A stretch of 64,000 bases of DNA from Streptomyces sp. NBC_00271 (GTDB lineage Bacteria > Actinomycetota > Actinomycetes > Streptomycetales > Streptomycetaceae): contig NZ_CP108070.1 of assembly GCF_036178845.1 (NCBI RefSeq), positions 7,626,001-7,690,000 of the forward strand. Reading direction: 5' to 3'. Numbering within the stretch: position 1 is the first letter of the stretch; the number at the start of each line of letters is the position of its first letter. Positions 37,288 to 46,193 of this stretch are shown piece after piece. The translations under genes were made by a program, and so were the position numbers. Under the pieces are notes generated by a model. The model was given only the letters and a program-made list of their open reading frames with translations. It ran no database searches and was not told where the DNA came from.

Positions 37288-38394
37288 ATGCCGACGCACG
37301 AGCTGTACGCCAAGGACCCGGGAGACCCCCTCTGGCAGGTGCCGGCCTCAGGGGCGGCACGCTTCAGCTGGGAGTACGACGACGGTCGCGACCGACTCCT
37401 CGCCCTGTACCAGAAGGGCAAGGACAAACAGTGGGACGGCCAGAAGAGAATCGACTGGGACCTGGAGGTCGACCCCCACGACCCGCTCGGTACCCCCGAC
37501 GAGTCGATGACCCTCTACGGGACCCCGCACTGGGCGAAGATGACCGACCGGGACAAGGGCGAGCTGCGCAAGCACTACGCGTCCTGGCAGTTCAGCCAGT
37601 TCCTGCACGGCGAGCAGGGGGCCATGGTCTGCGCGGCGCGCATCGTCGAGTCGGTCCCCGACCTCGACGCGAAGTTCTACTCGGCCACCCAGACCATGGA
37701 CGAGGCCCGCCACGCCGAGATCTACGCCCGCTTCCTGCAGGAGAAGATCGGGATGCTCTACCCGATCAACGACAACCTGCGGTCGCTCCTCGGCGACACC
37801 CTCCGGGACTCCCGCTGGGACATGCCGTACCTCGGGATGCAGGTCCTCATAGAGGGCCTGGCCCTGGCCGCCTTCGGCATGATCAGGGACACCACCGACA
37901 AGCCCCTCCCCAAGCAGATCCTCGCCTACGTGATGCAGGACGAGGTCCGCCATGTCGCCTTCGGCCGGATGGCGCTGCGCGACTACTACACACAACTCTC
38001 CGACGCCGAACTCCGCGAGCGCGAGGAATTCGTCATCGAGGGCTGCTACTTGATGCGGGACCGGCTGCGCGGTGTCGAGGTCCTGGAGAACTTCGGCATT
38101 CCCAAGGCCGAGGCCGAGGAATACAGCGAACAGTCCGAATTCCTGCGCCTCTTCCGCCAGTTGCTCTTCAGCCGCATCGTCCCGTGCGTCAAGGACATCG
38201 GCCTGTGGGGCGAACGCCTCCAACGGGCGTACGTCGACATGGGCGTCTTCGAGATGGGCGACTCCAACCTCGACCTGCTGATGGCCCAGGACGAGGAGGT
38301 GGCCGAGCGGTTGGACGCGGAACGGTTCGCGGCGGAGGAGAGGGAACGGGTGGCGGAGGTGGAGGAGATGATCGAGAAGGGCACGGACTCGTAG
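37288..38394 (+). CDS. Ferritin-like diiron protein (R2-like)
   Basis: This 368-residue ferritin-like protein has metal ligands spread over four helices: FSQFLHGEQGAMV, TMDEARHAEIYARFL, LIEGLALAAF and MQDEVRHVAFGRMAL. This is the ExxH pattern of ribonucleotide-reductase R2-like oxidases and acyl-ACP desaturases. Acidic residues dominate the tail. The start is ATG 37288. It has no signal peptide. The pair of two different diiron oxidases in opposite directions suggests a shared pathway, perhaps amine or lipid oxidation. Confidence 0.85.
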   Translation: MPTHELYAKDPGDPLWQVPASGAARFSWEYDDGRDRLLALYQKGKDKQWDGQKRIDWDLEVDPHDPLGTPDESMTLYGTPHWAKMTDRDKGELRKHYASWQFSQFLHGEQGAMVCAARIVESVPDLDAKFYSATQTMDEARHAEIYARFLQEKIGMLYPINDNLRSLLGDTLRDSRWDMPYLGMQVLIEGLALAAFGMIRDTTDKPLPKQILAYVMQDEVRHVAFGRMALRDYYTQLSDAELREREEFVIEGCYLMRDRLRGVEVLENFGIPKAEAEEYSEQSEFLRLFRQLLFSRIVPCVKDIGLWGERLQRAYVDMGVFEMGDSNLDLLMAQDEEVAERLDAERFAAEERERVAEVEEMIEKGTDS

Positions 38395-38463
38395 GACGAA
38401 CCGCCGGAAACGACCCGTCCAAACACGCGTGTGCCGGCCCGCCCGGACCGGCATGCTCACATC

Positions 38464-39372
38464 ATGACATCCGCTCCGAACCCCCATCTCACCCCGCGCG
38501 CCCTGGCCCGCCGCAGCCTGGAGGGCCTGGCCCTGGGCGACGCCTTCGGCGAACGCTGGTTCCCCCTCTTCCGGGACCGTCCCCAGGCGTACGAGGAGAT
38601 CCGCGCCCGGCGCACCCCCGAGGAACCGGAATGGCACTGGACCGATGACACGGCGATGGCGCTCGGCATCCTCCGTGTCCTCGACGAACACGGCGAGATC
38701 CGGCAACCGGAACTGGCCCAGGCCTTCGCCCTCGGCTACGACGCCGACCCCGCCCGGGGCTACGGCTACGGCATGCACCAACTGCTCCCGCGCCTCCTCC
38801 AGGAGCCGAACCGCTGGGCGGAGTTGGCGCGCGGACTCTTCGACGGCGAGGGCAGCCTCGGCAACGGCGCGGCGATGCGGGTGGCCCCGTTGGGTGCCTG
38901 GTTCCGGCGCGACCTGCGCCTGGTGATCGCACAGGCGACGCTGTCGGCGGAGGTGACCCACGCCCACCCGGAGGGCATCGCGGGCGCGGTGGCGGTGGCC
39001 GTCGCGGCGGCGCTGTCCACCCGTCGGGACCTGAACATCGACACCGTGGTGGAGGCCACGCCCGACAGCGCCGTCCGCGAGGGGCTGCGGCGTGCCGGGA
39101 GCCTCCCCTTCACCACCGAACCCTGGAAGGCCGCGGACATCCTCGGCAACGGCCAGCGGGTCCGCGCCGACGACACCGTCCCCTTCGCCGTCTGGTGCGC
39201 CGCCCGTCACCCCGACGACCTGACCTCGGCCCTGTGGAGCACGGCGGAGGGCTTCGGCGACGTCGACACGACCTGCCCCATCACGGGCGGCATCGTGGGC
39301 GCCCGTACGGGAGTGGGGCACGTACCCCAGGAATGGCTGAGCCGCCGCGAGGCGGTACCCGGCGCCGCCTAG
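38464..39372 (+). CDS. ADP-ribosylglycohydrolase-family protein
   Basis: This 302-residue DraG-type hydrolase has GLALGDAFGERWF, the metal-binding TDDTAMALGILRV, GSLGNGAAMRVAPLG, and the C-terminal metal site FGDVDTTCPITGGIVGARTG. It should remove ADP-ribose from a protein or small molecule using Mg/Mn. ATG 38464 was chosen; an upstream in-frame ATG at 38431 lacks an RBS. It may be cotranscribed with the diiron gene (69 bp apart). There is no ADP-ribosyltransferase nearby. Confidence 0.92.
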   Translation: MTSAPNPHLTPRALARRSLEGLALGDAFGERWFPLFRDRPQAYEEIRARRTPEEPEWHWTDDTAMALGILRVLDEHGEIRQPELAQAFALGYDADPARGYGYGMHQLLPRLLQEPNRWAELARGLFDGEGSLGNGAAMRVAPLGAWFRRDLRLVIAQATLSAEVTHAHPEGIAGAVAVAVAAALSTRRDLNIDTVVEATPDSAVREGLRRAGSLPFTTEPWKAADILGNGQRVRADDTVPFAVWCAARHPDDLTSALWSTAEGFGDVDTTCPITGGIVGARTGVGHVPQEWLSRREAVPGAA

Positions 39373-39391
39373 GCCGCCGCCGGGTACCGCG

Positions 39392-40111
39392 TCAGTTGTT
39401 CCAGCTCTCGTCGTACGGGTCGTGCGGGGTCGGGACCGGTTTGGCCGCGGTGACGTCGAGGAACGGGATGCGGCCGTCGTTGACGGGGTCCTTGGTCTGC
39501 TTGGCGGTGTAGGTACCGGTGACCTGGAGCCAGGTGTCGGGCTGAAGGATCGGCGGGATGTGGCCGGTCAGGCCGATCTTGACCGGTTGGGCGTCGGCGG
39601 CACAGCAGTTGAGGGCCATCCGGACCAGGTACGGGGTGCCGTCCTTGGCGAGGGCGACGAAGCCGGTGACTTCGACCCGCCGGTGGGCCAGGGTGCGGCC
39701 GTGGTCGTAGGCGGCGCGGCCCGCGTAGTCGACGACGCCGAGCGGGAGCGGGTCGGTGGCCGGCAGGGACGGATAGGCGAGGGGCGCCTGCAGGGCCGTA
39801 CCGGCGTGCATGGCGCTGTAGGAGCCCAGCGCGGGCGGGGAGACCAGGATCAGGGCGAGGAGGGGGAGGACGAGGAGCCAGGCGACACGGGGTTCGCGGT
39901 GGACGTGCCCGTGCCCGTCGCCGGCTTCACCCCGGCCCCGTCGCTCGTACCAGACCGTCGCCACCGCCGCCATGATCAGCACGACCCCGGCGGCCAGCAG
40001 CAACGGCCGCAACCCCGCCTTGACGTAGCGCAGGTAGAGATCGGTGAGCCCGGCGTGCAGGACCGCCGCGCCGACGAGGAACAGGACCGCCGCCTGTGCC
40101 TGCCGGTTCAC
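39392..40111 (-). CDS. TIGR03943-type membrane protein, permease partner
   Basis: This 239-residue protein has three hydrophobic segments in the first 110 residues and a His-rich stretch between (GDGHGHVHREP). The soluble C-terminal domain has a Cys pair (ALNCCAADAQPVKIGLTG) and the OB-like ending TWLQVTGTYTAKQTKDPVND. It belongs to the partner subunit of a two-part permease of unknown substrate. GTG 40111 overlaps the permease stop by 4 bp. Confidence 0.88.
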   Translation of the reverse strand: MNRQAQAAVLFLVGAAVLHAGLTDLYLRYVKAGLRPLLLAAGVVLIMAAVATVWYERRGRGEAGDGHGHVHREPRVAWLLVLPLLALILVSPPALGSYSAMHAGTALQAPLAYPSLPATDPLPLGVVDYAGRAAYDHGRTLAHRRVEVTGFVALAKDGTPYLVRMALNCCAADAQPVKIGLTGHIPPILQPDTWLQVTGTYTAKQTKDPVNDGRIPFLDVTAAKPVPTPHDPYDESWNN

Positions 40112-41178
40112 AGCAGCACCGTCCCGACGAGGACCGAGCCGAGGATGGCCAGGGCGAAGGTGGCGGGCGCGAACCGCAGGGCGAACCCGCGGCCGAACGT
40201 GCCCGCCTGCATGGCGAAGAGTTTCAGGTCGATCATCGGTCCCACCACGAGGAAGGCCAGCCGCGCGGTCAGCGAGAACTGGGTCAGCGAGGAGACGACG
40301 AACGCGTCGGCCTCGGAGCAGATGGACAGCAGCACGGCGAGGACCGCGAGGGCGAGGATCGCCACCACCGGGTTGGCGGCCGCGGCGTGCAGCCAGGTCG
40401 CCGGGACGACGGCCTTCAGCGTGGCCGCCGCCATCGCCCCGATGACGAGGAACCCGCCGGCGTGCATCACGTCGTGCCGTACGGAATCCCAGAACGCGGC
40501 GCCCTTGCCGAGCCCCTCGTGCGAGGGCCGGGCCGGCGGCCGCATCCAGTCCGCCCGCCCCAGCCGCTGCCACAGCCACCCCATCACGCAGGCCACGAGC
40601 AGGCTCGCCACGAACCGGGCGAGGACCATCTCGGGGTTGCGGGGGAACGCGACGGCGGTGGCCGTCAGCACGATCGGGTTGATCGCGGGCGCCGACAGCA
40701 GGAACGCCAGCGCCGCCGCGGGCGTGACCCCCCGCCGTACCAGCGCCCCCGCCACCGGCACCGACGCGCACTCGCAGCCGGGCAGCACCGCCCCGGCCAT
40801 CCCGGCGACCGGCACGGCCAGCGCGGGCCGCTTCGGCAGCGCCCGGGCGAAGAACGTCGGCGGCACGAACACCGCGATGACCGCCGACAGCAGCACACCG
40901 AGGACGAGGAAGGGCAGCGCCTGGCAGACCACCGCGACGAACACGGTCATCCAGCTCTGCATCACCGGCGCCGACATCGCCCGGCGGATCGGCCCCTGCG
41001 CCACCACCAGGACGAGCAGCACCATGACCAGGACGAGCGGCGAGTTGAACTGCCAGCCCTGGGATGGCGCCGCTTGCTCCCCTGGACCGTCCGGTGCGTC
41101 CGTCTGTTCCCGTGGACCGTCCGGTGCGTCCGCGTCGCGGTGGTCGGCCCCGGGCGGGGCCGCTTTGGTGATGCTCAC
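40108..41178 (-). CDS. UPF0718/YraQ-type permease
   Basis: This 356-residue membrane protein has about eight helices and the motif PGCECASVPVAGALVRRGV, a Cys-X-Cys in a helix break conserved in the DUF318/YraQ family, and AINPIVLTATAVAFPRNPE. A Pro/Gly/Asp-rich N-terminus of about 45 residues contains an internal repeat (ADAPDGPREQ / TDAPDGPGEQ). GTG 41178 is preceded by GGAGGT. The upstream long frame is the antisense of PBP. Metal or thiol transport has been suggested for relatives; unproven. Confidence 0.88.
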   Translation of the reverse strand: MSITKAAPPGADHRDADAPDGPREQTDAPDGPGEQAAPSQGWQFNSPLVLVMVLLVLVVAQGPIRRAMSAPVMQSWMTVFVAVVCQALPFLVLGVLLSAVIAVFVPPTFFARALPKRPALAVPVAGMAGAVLPGCECASVPVAGALVRRGVTPAAALAFLLSAPAINPIVLTATAVAFPRNPEMVLARFVASLLVACVMGWLWQRLGRADWMRPPARPSHEGLGKGAAFWDSVRHDVMHAGGFLVIGAMAAATLKAVVPATWLHAAAANPVVAILALAVLAVLLSICSEADAFVVSSLTQFSLTARLAFLVVGPMIDLKLFAMQAGTFGRGFALRFAPATFALAILGSVLVGTVLL

Positions 41179-41309
41179 GGGCGAGGTACCTCCGGCAGGG
41201 CACGGGCTGGAATCTCGTGGGTGGGTTCCCCTCCCCATAAATACGCCCGTATCGGTACGTCCGTTCAGGCGGGGGCGTTCAATCCCGAGGGGCGCCCCCA
41301 ACTCCTGTC

Positions 41310-42764
41310 TCAGAACCCGAGGACCGCCTCCATGACCGCCTTCGCGATCGGCGCCGCGTCCCCGCCCCCGCTGATGTCCCCGCGGTCGGCCGCCGCGTCC
41401 TCGACGACGACCGCGACCGCCACCGCGGGCTCCATCGTGCCGTCCGCCTGGGCCCAGGAGATGAACCAGGCGTACGGCATCCCCAGGTTGTCGATGCCGT
41501 GCTGGGCGGTCCCGGTCTTGCCGCCGACCGTCGCTCCGGGAATCGCGGCGTTGGTGCCGGTGCCCTCCGTCACCACGTCCGTCATCAGCTCGCGCATCCG
41601 CAGGGCGGTCGCCGGGTTCATCGCCTGGTGGAGCGTGCGGGGACCGGTCGTCGCCACCGTGCTGTCGCTCCGGGTGGTCGCCTTCTCCACCAGATAGGGC
41701 GTCTTGACGGACCCGCCGCCCGCGACGGCCGCCGAGATCATCGCCATCTGGAGGGGAGTGGCCCGGGTGTTGAACTGACCGATGGAGGAGAGCGCGAGCT
41801 GCGCCTTGTCGAGTGTCGTGTCGAAGTTGCTGGGGGCGACGGAGAAGGGAATCCGCAGACGGTCGTTGAAACCGAAGTCCGCCGCCGTGCGGGTCATGTC
41901 GCTCAGTCCCACGTCCACGCCCAGCTTGGCGAAGACCGTGTTGCAGGACCACTCGAAGGCGTACCGCAGCGAGGCGTCCTCGCAGCCGTCGAGCTCGTTC
42001 GTCAGCCGGGTCGTGGTGCCGGGCAGCCGGTACGGGTCCGGGGAGGTGGTCGACGTGTCGAGGTTCGTCACCACCCCCGCGTCGAGGGCCGCCGCCGCCG
42101 TCACCACCTTGAACGTCGACCCGGGCGGATAGGTCTGCCGGATCGCCCGGTTGAGCATCGGCTTGTCCGCCGCCCCGTTCAGCCGCTCCCAGGCGTGCGT
42201 GACCGCCCTGCCCGTCCCGGACAGCTCCCCGGGGTCGTACGACGGGGTGGAGACCAGCGCGAGGATCCTGCCGGTGGACGGCTCGATGGCGGCCACGGCC
42301 CCGCGCCGGGAACCGAGACCCCGGTACGCGGCGCGCTGTGCGGCGGGGTCGATCGTCGTGACCACCTTGCCGGCGGGGTTCTGGGCGCGGGTGGCGTCGT
42401 TCCACAGGGGGAACGGCGAGAGCAGCGGGTCGCTGCCGGAGAGGATGCCGTCCTCGGAGTTCTCCAGGAACGTCGTCCCGTACACCTGCGAGGCGAAGCC
42501 GGTCACGGGCGCGTACAGCGGGCCGTCCGTGTAGGTCCGTTCGTAGCGGAGCTGCTGGCCGCTGTCCCTGGAGCCGGTGACCGATCGGCCCCCGACCACG
42601 ATGTCACCGCGCGGCTGGCCGTAACGGGCGATCGTCTGGCGGCGGTTGGCCGGGTTGCCGTCGTACGCCCCGGCCTGGAAGACCTGGACGCGGGTGGCGT
42701 TGAGGAGGAGCGCCAGCAACAGCACCGCGCAGAGCGCGGCGGCCCGGCGGATGTACTTGGTCAT
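41310..42764 (-). CDS. Class B penicillin-binding protein (PBP2/FtsI type)
   Basis: This 484-residue transpeptidase has one N-terminal transmembrane helix (ALCAVLLLALLLNATRV), a pedestal domain, and the penicillin-binding motifs Ser-X-X-Lys in PPGSTFKVVTAAAAL, WSCNTVFAKLGVDVG and Lys-Thr-Gly in GKTGTAQHG. It crosslinks peptidoglycan with the SEDS protein encoded just upstream. The ATG overlaps the ftsW-like stop in an ATGA. Confidence 0.95.
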   Translation of the reverse strand: MTKYIRRAAALCAVLLLALLLNATRVQVFQAGAYDGNPANRRQTIARYGQPRGDIVVGGRSVTGSRDSGQQLRYERTYTDGPLYAPVTGFASQVYGTTFLENSEDGILSGSDPLLSPFPLWNDATRAQNPAGKVVTTIDPAAQRAAYRGLGSRRGAVAAIEPSTGRILALVSTPSYDPGELSGTGRAVTHAWERLNGAADKPMLNRAIRQTYPPGSTFKVVTAAAALDAGVVTNLDTSTTSPDPYRLPGTTTRLTNELDGCEDASLRYAFEWSCNTVFAKLGVDVGLSDMTRTAADFGFNDRLRIPFSVAPSNFDTTLDKAQLALSSIGQFNTRATPLQMAMISAAVAGGGSVKTPYLVEKATTRSDSTVATTGPRTLHQAMNPATALRMRELMTDVVTEGTGTNAAIPGATVGGKTGTAQHGIDNLGMPYAWFISWAQADGTMEPAVAVAVVVEDAAADRGDISGGGDAAPIAKAVMEAVLGF

Positions 42765-44155
42765 GGCGCCGCCGTCCCGTCGTACTGGCTGCGTGCCGAG
42801 TCACTGACGCGGATCAGCAGCGCCACGATGATCCAGTTGGTGACGACCGAGGAGCCGCCCTGGGCGAGGAACGGCATCGCCATCCCGGTCAGCGGGATCA
42901 GACCGGTCACGCCGCCCGCGATCACGAAGACCTGGAGCGCCACGATCGAGGAGAGGCCGATGGCGAGGAGCCGTCCGAAGGGGTCGCGCAGGGCGAGGCC
43001 GGCGCGGTAGCCGCGTTCCACGAGGAGGCCGTAGAGGAGGAAGATCGCGCAGAGTCCGAAGAGGCCCAGTTCCTCGCCCGCGGTGGCCAGGATGAAGTCC
43101 GACTTGGCGGCGAATCCGATGAGGATGGAGTGGCCGAGCCCGAGGCCGGTGCCCAGCAGCCCGCCCGCGGCGAACGCGAACAGGGACTGGGCGAGCTGGT
43201 TCGGTCCCTGGCCCGCCTCGATCGTCGCGAAGGGGTGCAGCCAGTCCTGCACCCGGCTGTGGACGTGCGGTTCCAGCCAGCCGACGGCGACCGCGCCCAC
43301 GCAGGCGAGCAGCAGGCCCACGGCGATCCAGCCGGTGCGGCCGGTGGCGACGTACAGCATGATCACGAAGAGGCCGAAGAACAGCAACGAGGTGCCGAGG
43401 TCCCGCTCCAGGACCAGGACCACCACGCTCAGCAGCCAGATCGCGACGATCGGGCCGAGGACCCGGCCGGTGGGGAGCTGGAGCCGCTTGAACCGCCAGA
43501 CGGGGCGGCCCGCGTAGGCGAGCGCGTTGCGGTTGGCCGCGAGGTAGCCGGCGAAGAAGACCGCGAGCAGCACCTTCGCGAACTCGCCCGGCTGGATGGA
43601 GAACCCGGCGATCCGGATCCAGATCCGGGCGCCGTTCACGGCGGGGAAGAGGATGGGCAGGACCAGCAGGCCCAGCGCCGTGACGACCGAGACGTAGGTG
43701 TAGCGCTGCAGGACGCGGTGGTCGCGCAGGAAGAGGACGGCCGCGATGAAGAGCGCGACGCCGAGCGTCGACCAGATGAGCTGGACGGGGGCGGCCCGGT
43801 CGCCCGGGGTCTCCAGGTCCAGGCGGTAGATCAGCACCAGGCCCAGGCCGTTGAGCAGGACGGCGATGGGCAGCAGCAGCGGATCGGCGTACGGCGCCCG
43901 CAGCCGCACCGCGACATGTGCGAGGAGGGCGAGCACGCCGAGCCCGGCGCCGTAGACCGCGGCGCCGGGCGGGAGGGTGGCGTGCCGGGCGTATCCGACC
44001 GCGCAGTAGCCGAACACGGACAGCAGTACGGCCATGACGATCAGGGTGAACTCGATGCCACGGCGCCGGGGCAGGCGGACAGCGGGGGTGGGCGGGTCCG
44101 CTGCCACGGTCGTTCCCCGCGTACCGGGAATTCCGGGCATTCCGGGCTGAATCAT
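42761..44155 (-). CDS. FtsW/RodA/SpoVE-family glycosyltransferase
   Basis: This 464-residue SEDS polymerase has about ten transmembrane helices. Hallmarks visible are NGARIWIRIAGFSIQPGEFAK (read: around residues 185-205), VLERDLGTSLLFFGLF and the C-terminal PLTGMAMPFLAQGGSSVVTN. It polymerises lipid II glycan strands and partners with the adjacent PBP, a common Streptomyces pair distinct from the division operon. ATG 44155. Confidence 0.95.
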   Translation of the reverse strand: MIQPGMPGIPGTRGTTVAADPPTPAVRLPRRRGIEFTLIVMAVLLSVFGYCAVGYARHATLPPGAAVYGAGLGVLALLAHVAVRLRAPYADPLLLPIAVLLNGLGLVLIYRLDLETPGDRAAPVQLIWSTLGVALFIAAVLFLRDHRVLQRYTYVSVVTALGLLVLPILFPAVNGARIWIRIAGFSIQPGEFAKVLLAVFFAGYLAANRNALAYAGRPVWRFKRLQLPTGRVLGPIVAIWLLSVVVLVLERDLGTSLLFFGLFVIMLYVATGRTGWIAVGLLLACVGAVAVGWLEPHVHSRVQDWLHPFATIEAGQGPNQLAQSLFAFAAGGLLGTGLGLGHSILIGFAAKSDFILATAGEELGLFGLCAIFLLYGLLVERGYRAGLALRDPFGRLLAIGLSSIVALQVFVIAGGVTGLIPLTGMAMPFLAQGGSSVVTNWIIVALLIRVSDSARSQYDGTAAP

Positions 44156-44235
44156 GTCCGGAACGTAGCAAGCGCCGAACCTGATGTCCCGTTAGGTGAT
44201 GGCGAACGGGCGGATCCGTTGGGCGCGATCCGGCG

Positions 44236-44754
44236 TCAGCACCAGCGCGGGGACGCACCGAGGTTGTCGATGTGCTGCGCCGGGCCCCAGGACCAGGTGC
44301 CGTCGGTGATCAGGTACCAGATCGGGTTGCCGCCGACGGGCTCGCCCGTGGTCTTGCAGTAGATGTGGACCCGCTCGCGGTACGGCGCGATACGGAGGAT
44401 CCGGCTGCGACGGTCGGGCCGGTTGTGCAGCGCGAGGCCGTTGCGGGAGACGATCAGGCCCTCGAAGCGGCGGTGGTCGTCGACCCATCCGTCGTAGTAC
44501 GGGTCGCGGAAGCCGCCTTCGCCCAGACCGTCTTCGTCGAAGTAGGGGTCGTCGCCGCTGTCCCAGACGCCGTTGTCCAAGTCGCGGCTGTCCCAGTCGC
44601 GGGCGAAGGCCCCGTCGTCGGTGAAGCCGGGGCCGGTGCCCGTGGTCGCGGTGGGCTTGCCGGCGGCGAGGGCGGGTCCGGCGCCCGCGGCCGCGATGAG
44701 CGTGCCGACGGCGAGCACCATCCCGGTGCGGGCAAGGGTGTGGCGCAGGGACAT
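44236..44754 (-). CDS. Secreted SH3-like protein
   Basis: This 172-residue protein has a signal peptide ending near GAGPALAAGK, an acidic Asp/Gly-rich stretch (residues 45-85), and a C-terminal bacterial SH3-like domain (IVSRNGLALHNRPDRRSRIL, then RERVHIYCKTTGEP and NPIWYLITDGTWSWGPAQH). GGAGGAG precedes ATG 44754. It is likely to bind cell wall or a partner; no enzymatic domain. Confidence 0.85.
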   Translation of the reverse strand: MSLRHTLARTGMVLAVGTLIAAAGAGPALAAGKPTATTGTGPGFTDDGAFARDWDSRDLDNGVWDSGDDPYFDEDGLGEGGFRDPYYDGWVDDHRRFEGLIVSRNGLALHNRPDRRSRILRIAPYRERVHIYCKTTGEPVGGNPIWYLITDGTWSWGPAQHIDNLGASPRWC

Positions 44755-44855
44755 GGAGGCTCCTCCGGAAAGGTGGTAAATCTGACTAATCGCCACATTA
44801 GGAGTGAGCTCGGACGCGCGCAGGCCGCACTGAGCCATCGGGGACGCGAGGACGC

Positions 44856-46193
44856 TCAGCGTGCCCCGGTCGGCCCTTCCCCACCGGTCTGGCCGGTCGC
44901 GCCCCGCTCGTCCTGAGGAAGCGTCAGCGTCGCGATCGCACCGCCCTCGGGAGCGTTGGCGAAGACCAATCGCGCGCCCAGCACCTCCGCCTGGCCGAGC
45001 GCGATCGTCAACCCCAGCCCATGGCCCTTCGAGCCGCCCTCCGTTCGGAACCGCTGCGGCCCGTGCTCCAGCAGGTACTCCGGATAGCCGCCGCCGTGGT
45101 CCCGCACCGTCACCACCGGGCCGTCGACGGTCAGCACCACCGGGCCCGCCCCGTGCTTGTGCGCGTTGGCCACCAGATTGCCGAGCACCCGCTCCAGACG
45201 GCGCCGGTCGGTCTCCACCCGGACGTCACCCACGACCCGCACCTCGGTCTCGGTGCCCGACGCCCGCACCACCCGCTCGGCCAACGGGGCCAGCGGCTCC
45301 GAGTCCAGCTCCAGCAACTCCCACCCGGCGTCCAGCCGGGAGATCTCCAGCAGGTCCTCGGTGAGCGTCCGCAGCGTGGCCACCCGGTCGCGGACCAGCT
45401 CCGTCGGCCGGCCCGGCGGCAGCAGCTCGGCCGCCGCGTGCAGCCCGGTCAGCGGGGTGCGCAGCTCGTGCGCCACGTCCGCCGTGAAGCGCTGCTCGCT
45501 CATCAGCTTGCTCTGCAGCGAGGACGCCATCGTGTCGAGGGCCCCGGCGACCGCGGCCACCTCGTCCTGGGGGCCGGCCGGGTACCGCGTACGGGGGTCC
45601 ACGGCCGTACGGGGATCGTTGACGCGCGCGTCCAGGTCGCCCGCGCTGATCCGCCGGGCCACCTGTGCCGTCGCGTGCAGCCGACGGGTCACCCGCGTCA
45701 CCGCGAACGCTCCCACCAGCAGCGTCGCGCCGATCGCCAGCGCCGAGGACCACACGATCGACCGGTCCAGGGCGTCGATGGCGTGCGCGCCCTGCGAGTA
45801 GTCGAACTGCACGGCGAGCGCCCGCCCGCCGCCCGCGGGTCCGGCCGCCCACATGGTGGGGTGCGGGTCGTCGTCCCCGACCATCGTGCCGCGGCGCCCG
45901 TCCGTCGCCAGCTCGCGCAGCGGCGCCGGCAGACCCGGGAGATCCATCCCCGCGCCCGGCGGCAGCCGGTCGCCCGCCTCGTAGGCCGCCGTCACCTCCG
46001 CCAGCCGGTCGAGGGCCCGGCCGCGGGCCTCGCCGACGGTCTGGTTGGTCACCGAGACATGCACGAGGACGCCGAGCAGGGCGGCGAGACCGCAGCACAT
46101 CACCGTGATGAAGGCGGCGGCCTTCCAGGTGAGGGTGGCGGTCCAGTGGGGGAGACGGCGGGGCGGCCGGAAGCGGCGTGAGGGCAGCCTCAT
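44856..46193 (-). CDS. Orphan membrane sensor histidine kinase
   Basis: This 445-residue kinase has helix 1 at about 22-45, an extracytoplasmic domain of about 110 residues, helix 2 at about 155-178, HAMP, HisKA (VAHELRTPLTGLHAAAELL) and HATPase (NLVANAHKHGAG, GHGLGLTIALGQAEVLGA). Its own stop is near the SH3 gene. No response-regulator gene lies beside it in the window; the upstream partner instead is a lipoprotein with which it overlaps by ATGA. The lipoprotein probably modulates its sensing, as CseA does in the CseBC system. Confidence 0.92.
   Translation of the reverse strand: MRLPSRRFRPPRRLPHWTATLTWKAAAFITVMCCGLAALLGVLVHVSVTNQTVGEARGRALDRLAEVTAAYEAGDRLPPGAGMDLPGLPAPLRELATDGRRGTMVGDDDPHPTMWAAGPAGGGRALAVQFDYSQGAHAIDALDRSIVWSSALAIGATLLVGAFAVTRVTRRLHATAQVARRISAGDLDARVNDPRTAVDPRTRYPAGPQDEVAAVAGALDTMASSLQSKLMSEQRFTADVAHELRTPLTGLHAAAELLPPGRPTELVRDRVATLRTLTEDLLEISRLDAGWELLELDSEPLAPLAERVVRASGTETEVRVVGDVRVETDRRRLERVLGNLVANAHKHGAGPVVLTVDGPVVTVRDHGGGYPEYLLEHGPQRFRTEGGSKGHGLGLTIALGQAEVLGARLVFANAPEGGAIATLTLPQDERGATGQTGGEGPTGAR

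Noticed and set aside
39392..41203. A 603-residue fusion protein ending in the TIGR03943 domain
   Set aside because: The upstream part is a shadow of the permease gene; the real start is the GTG in the GTGA overlap.
40108..42405. A single 765-residue permease including the region beyond 41178
   Set aside because: The N-terminal part is Arg/Gly/Asp-rich out-of-frame reading of the PBP gene; the permease starts at GTG 41178 with an RBS.
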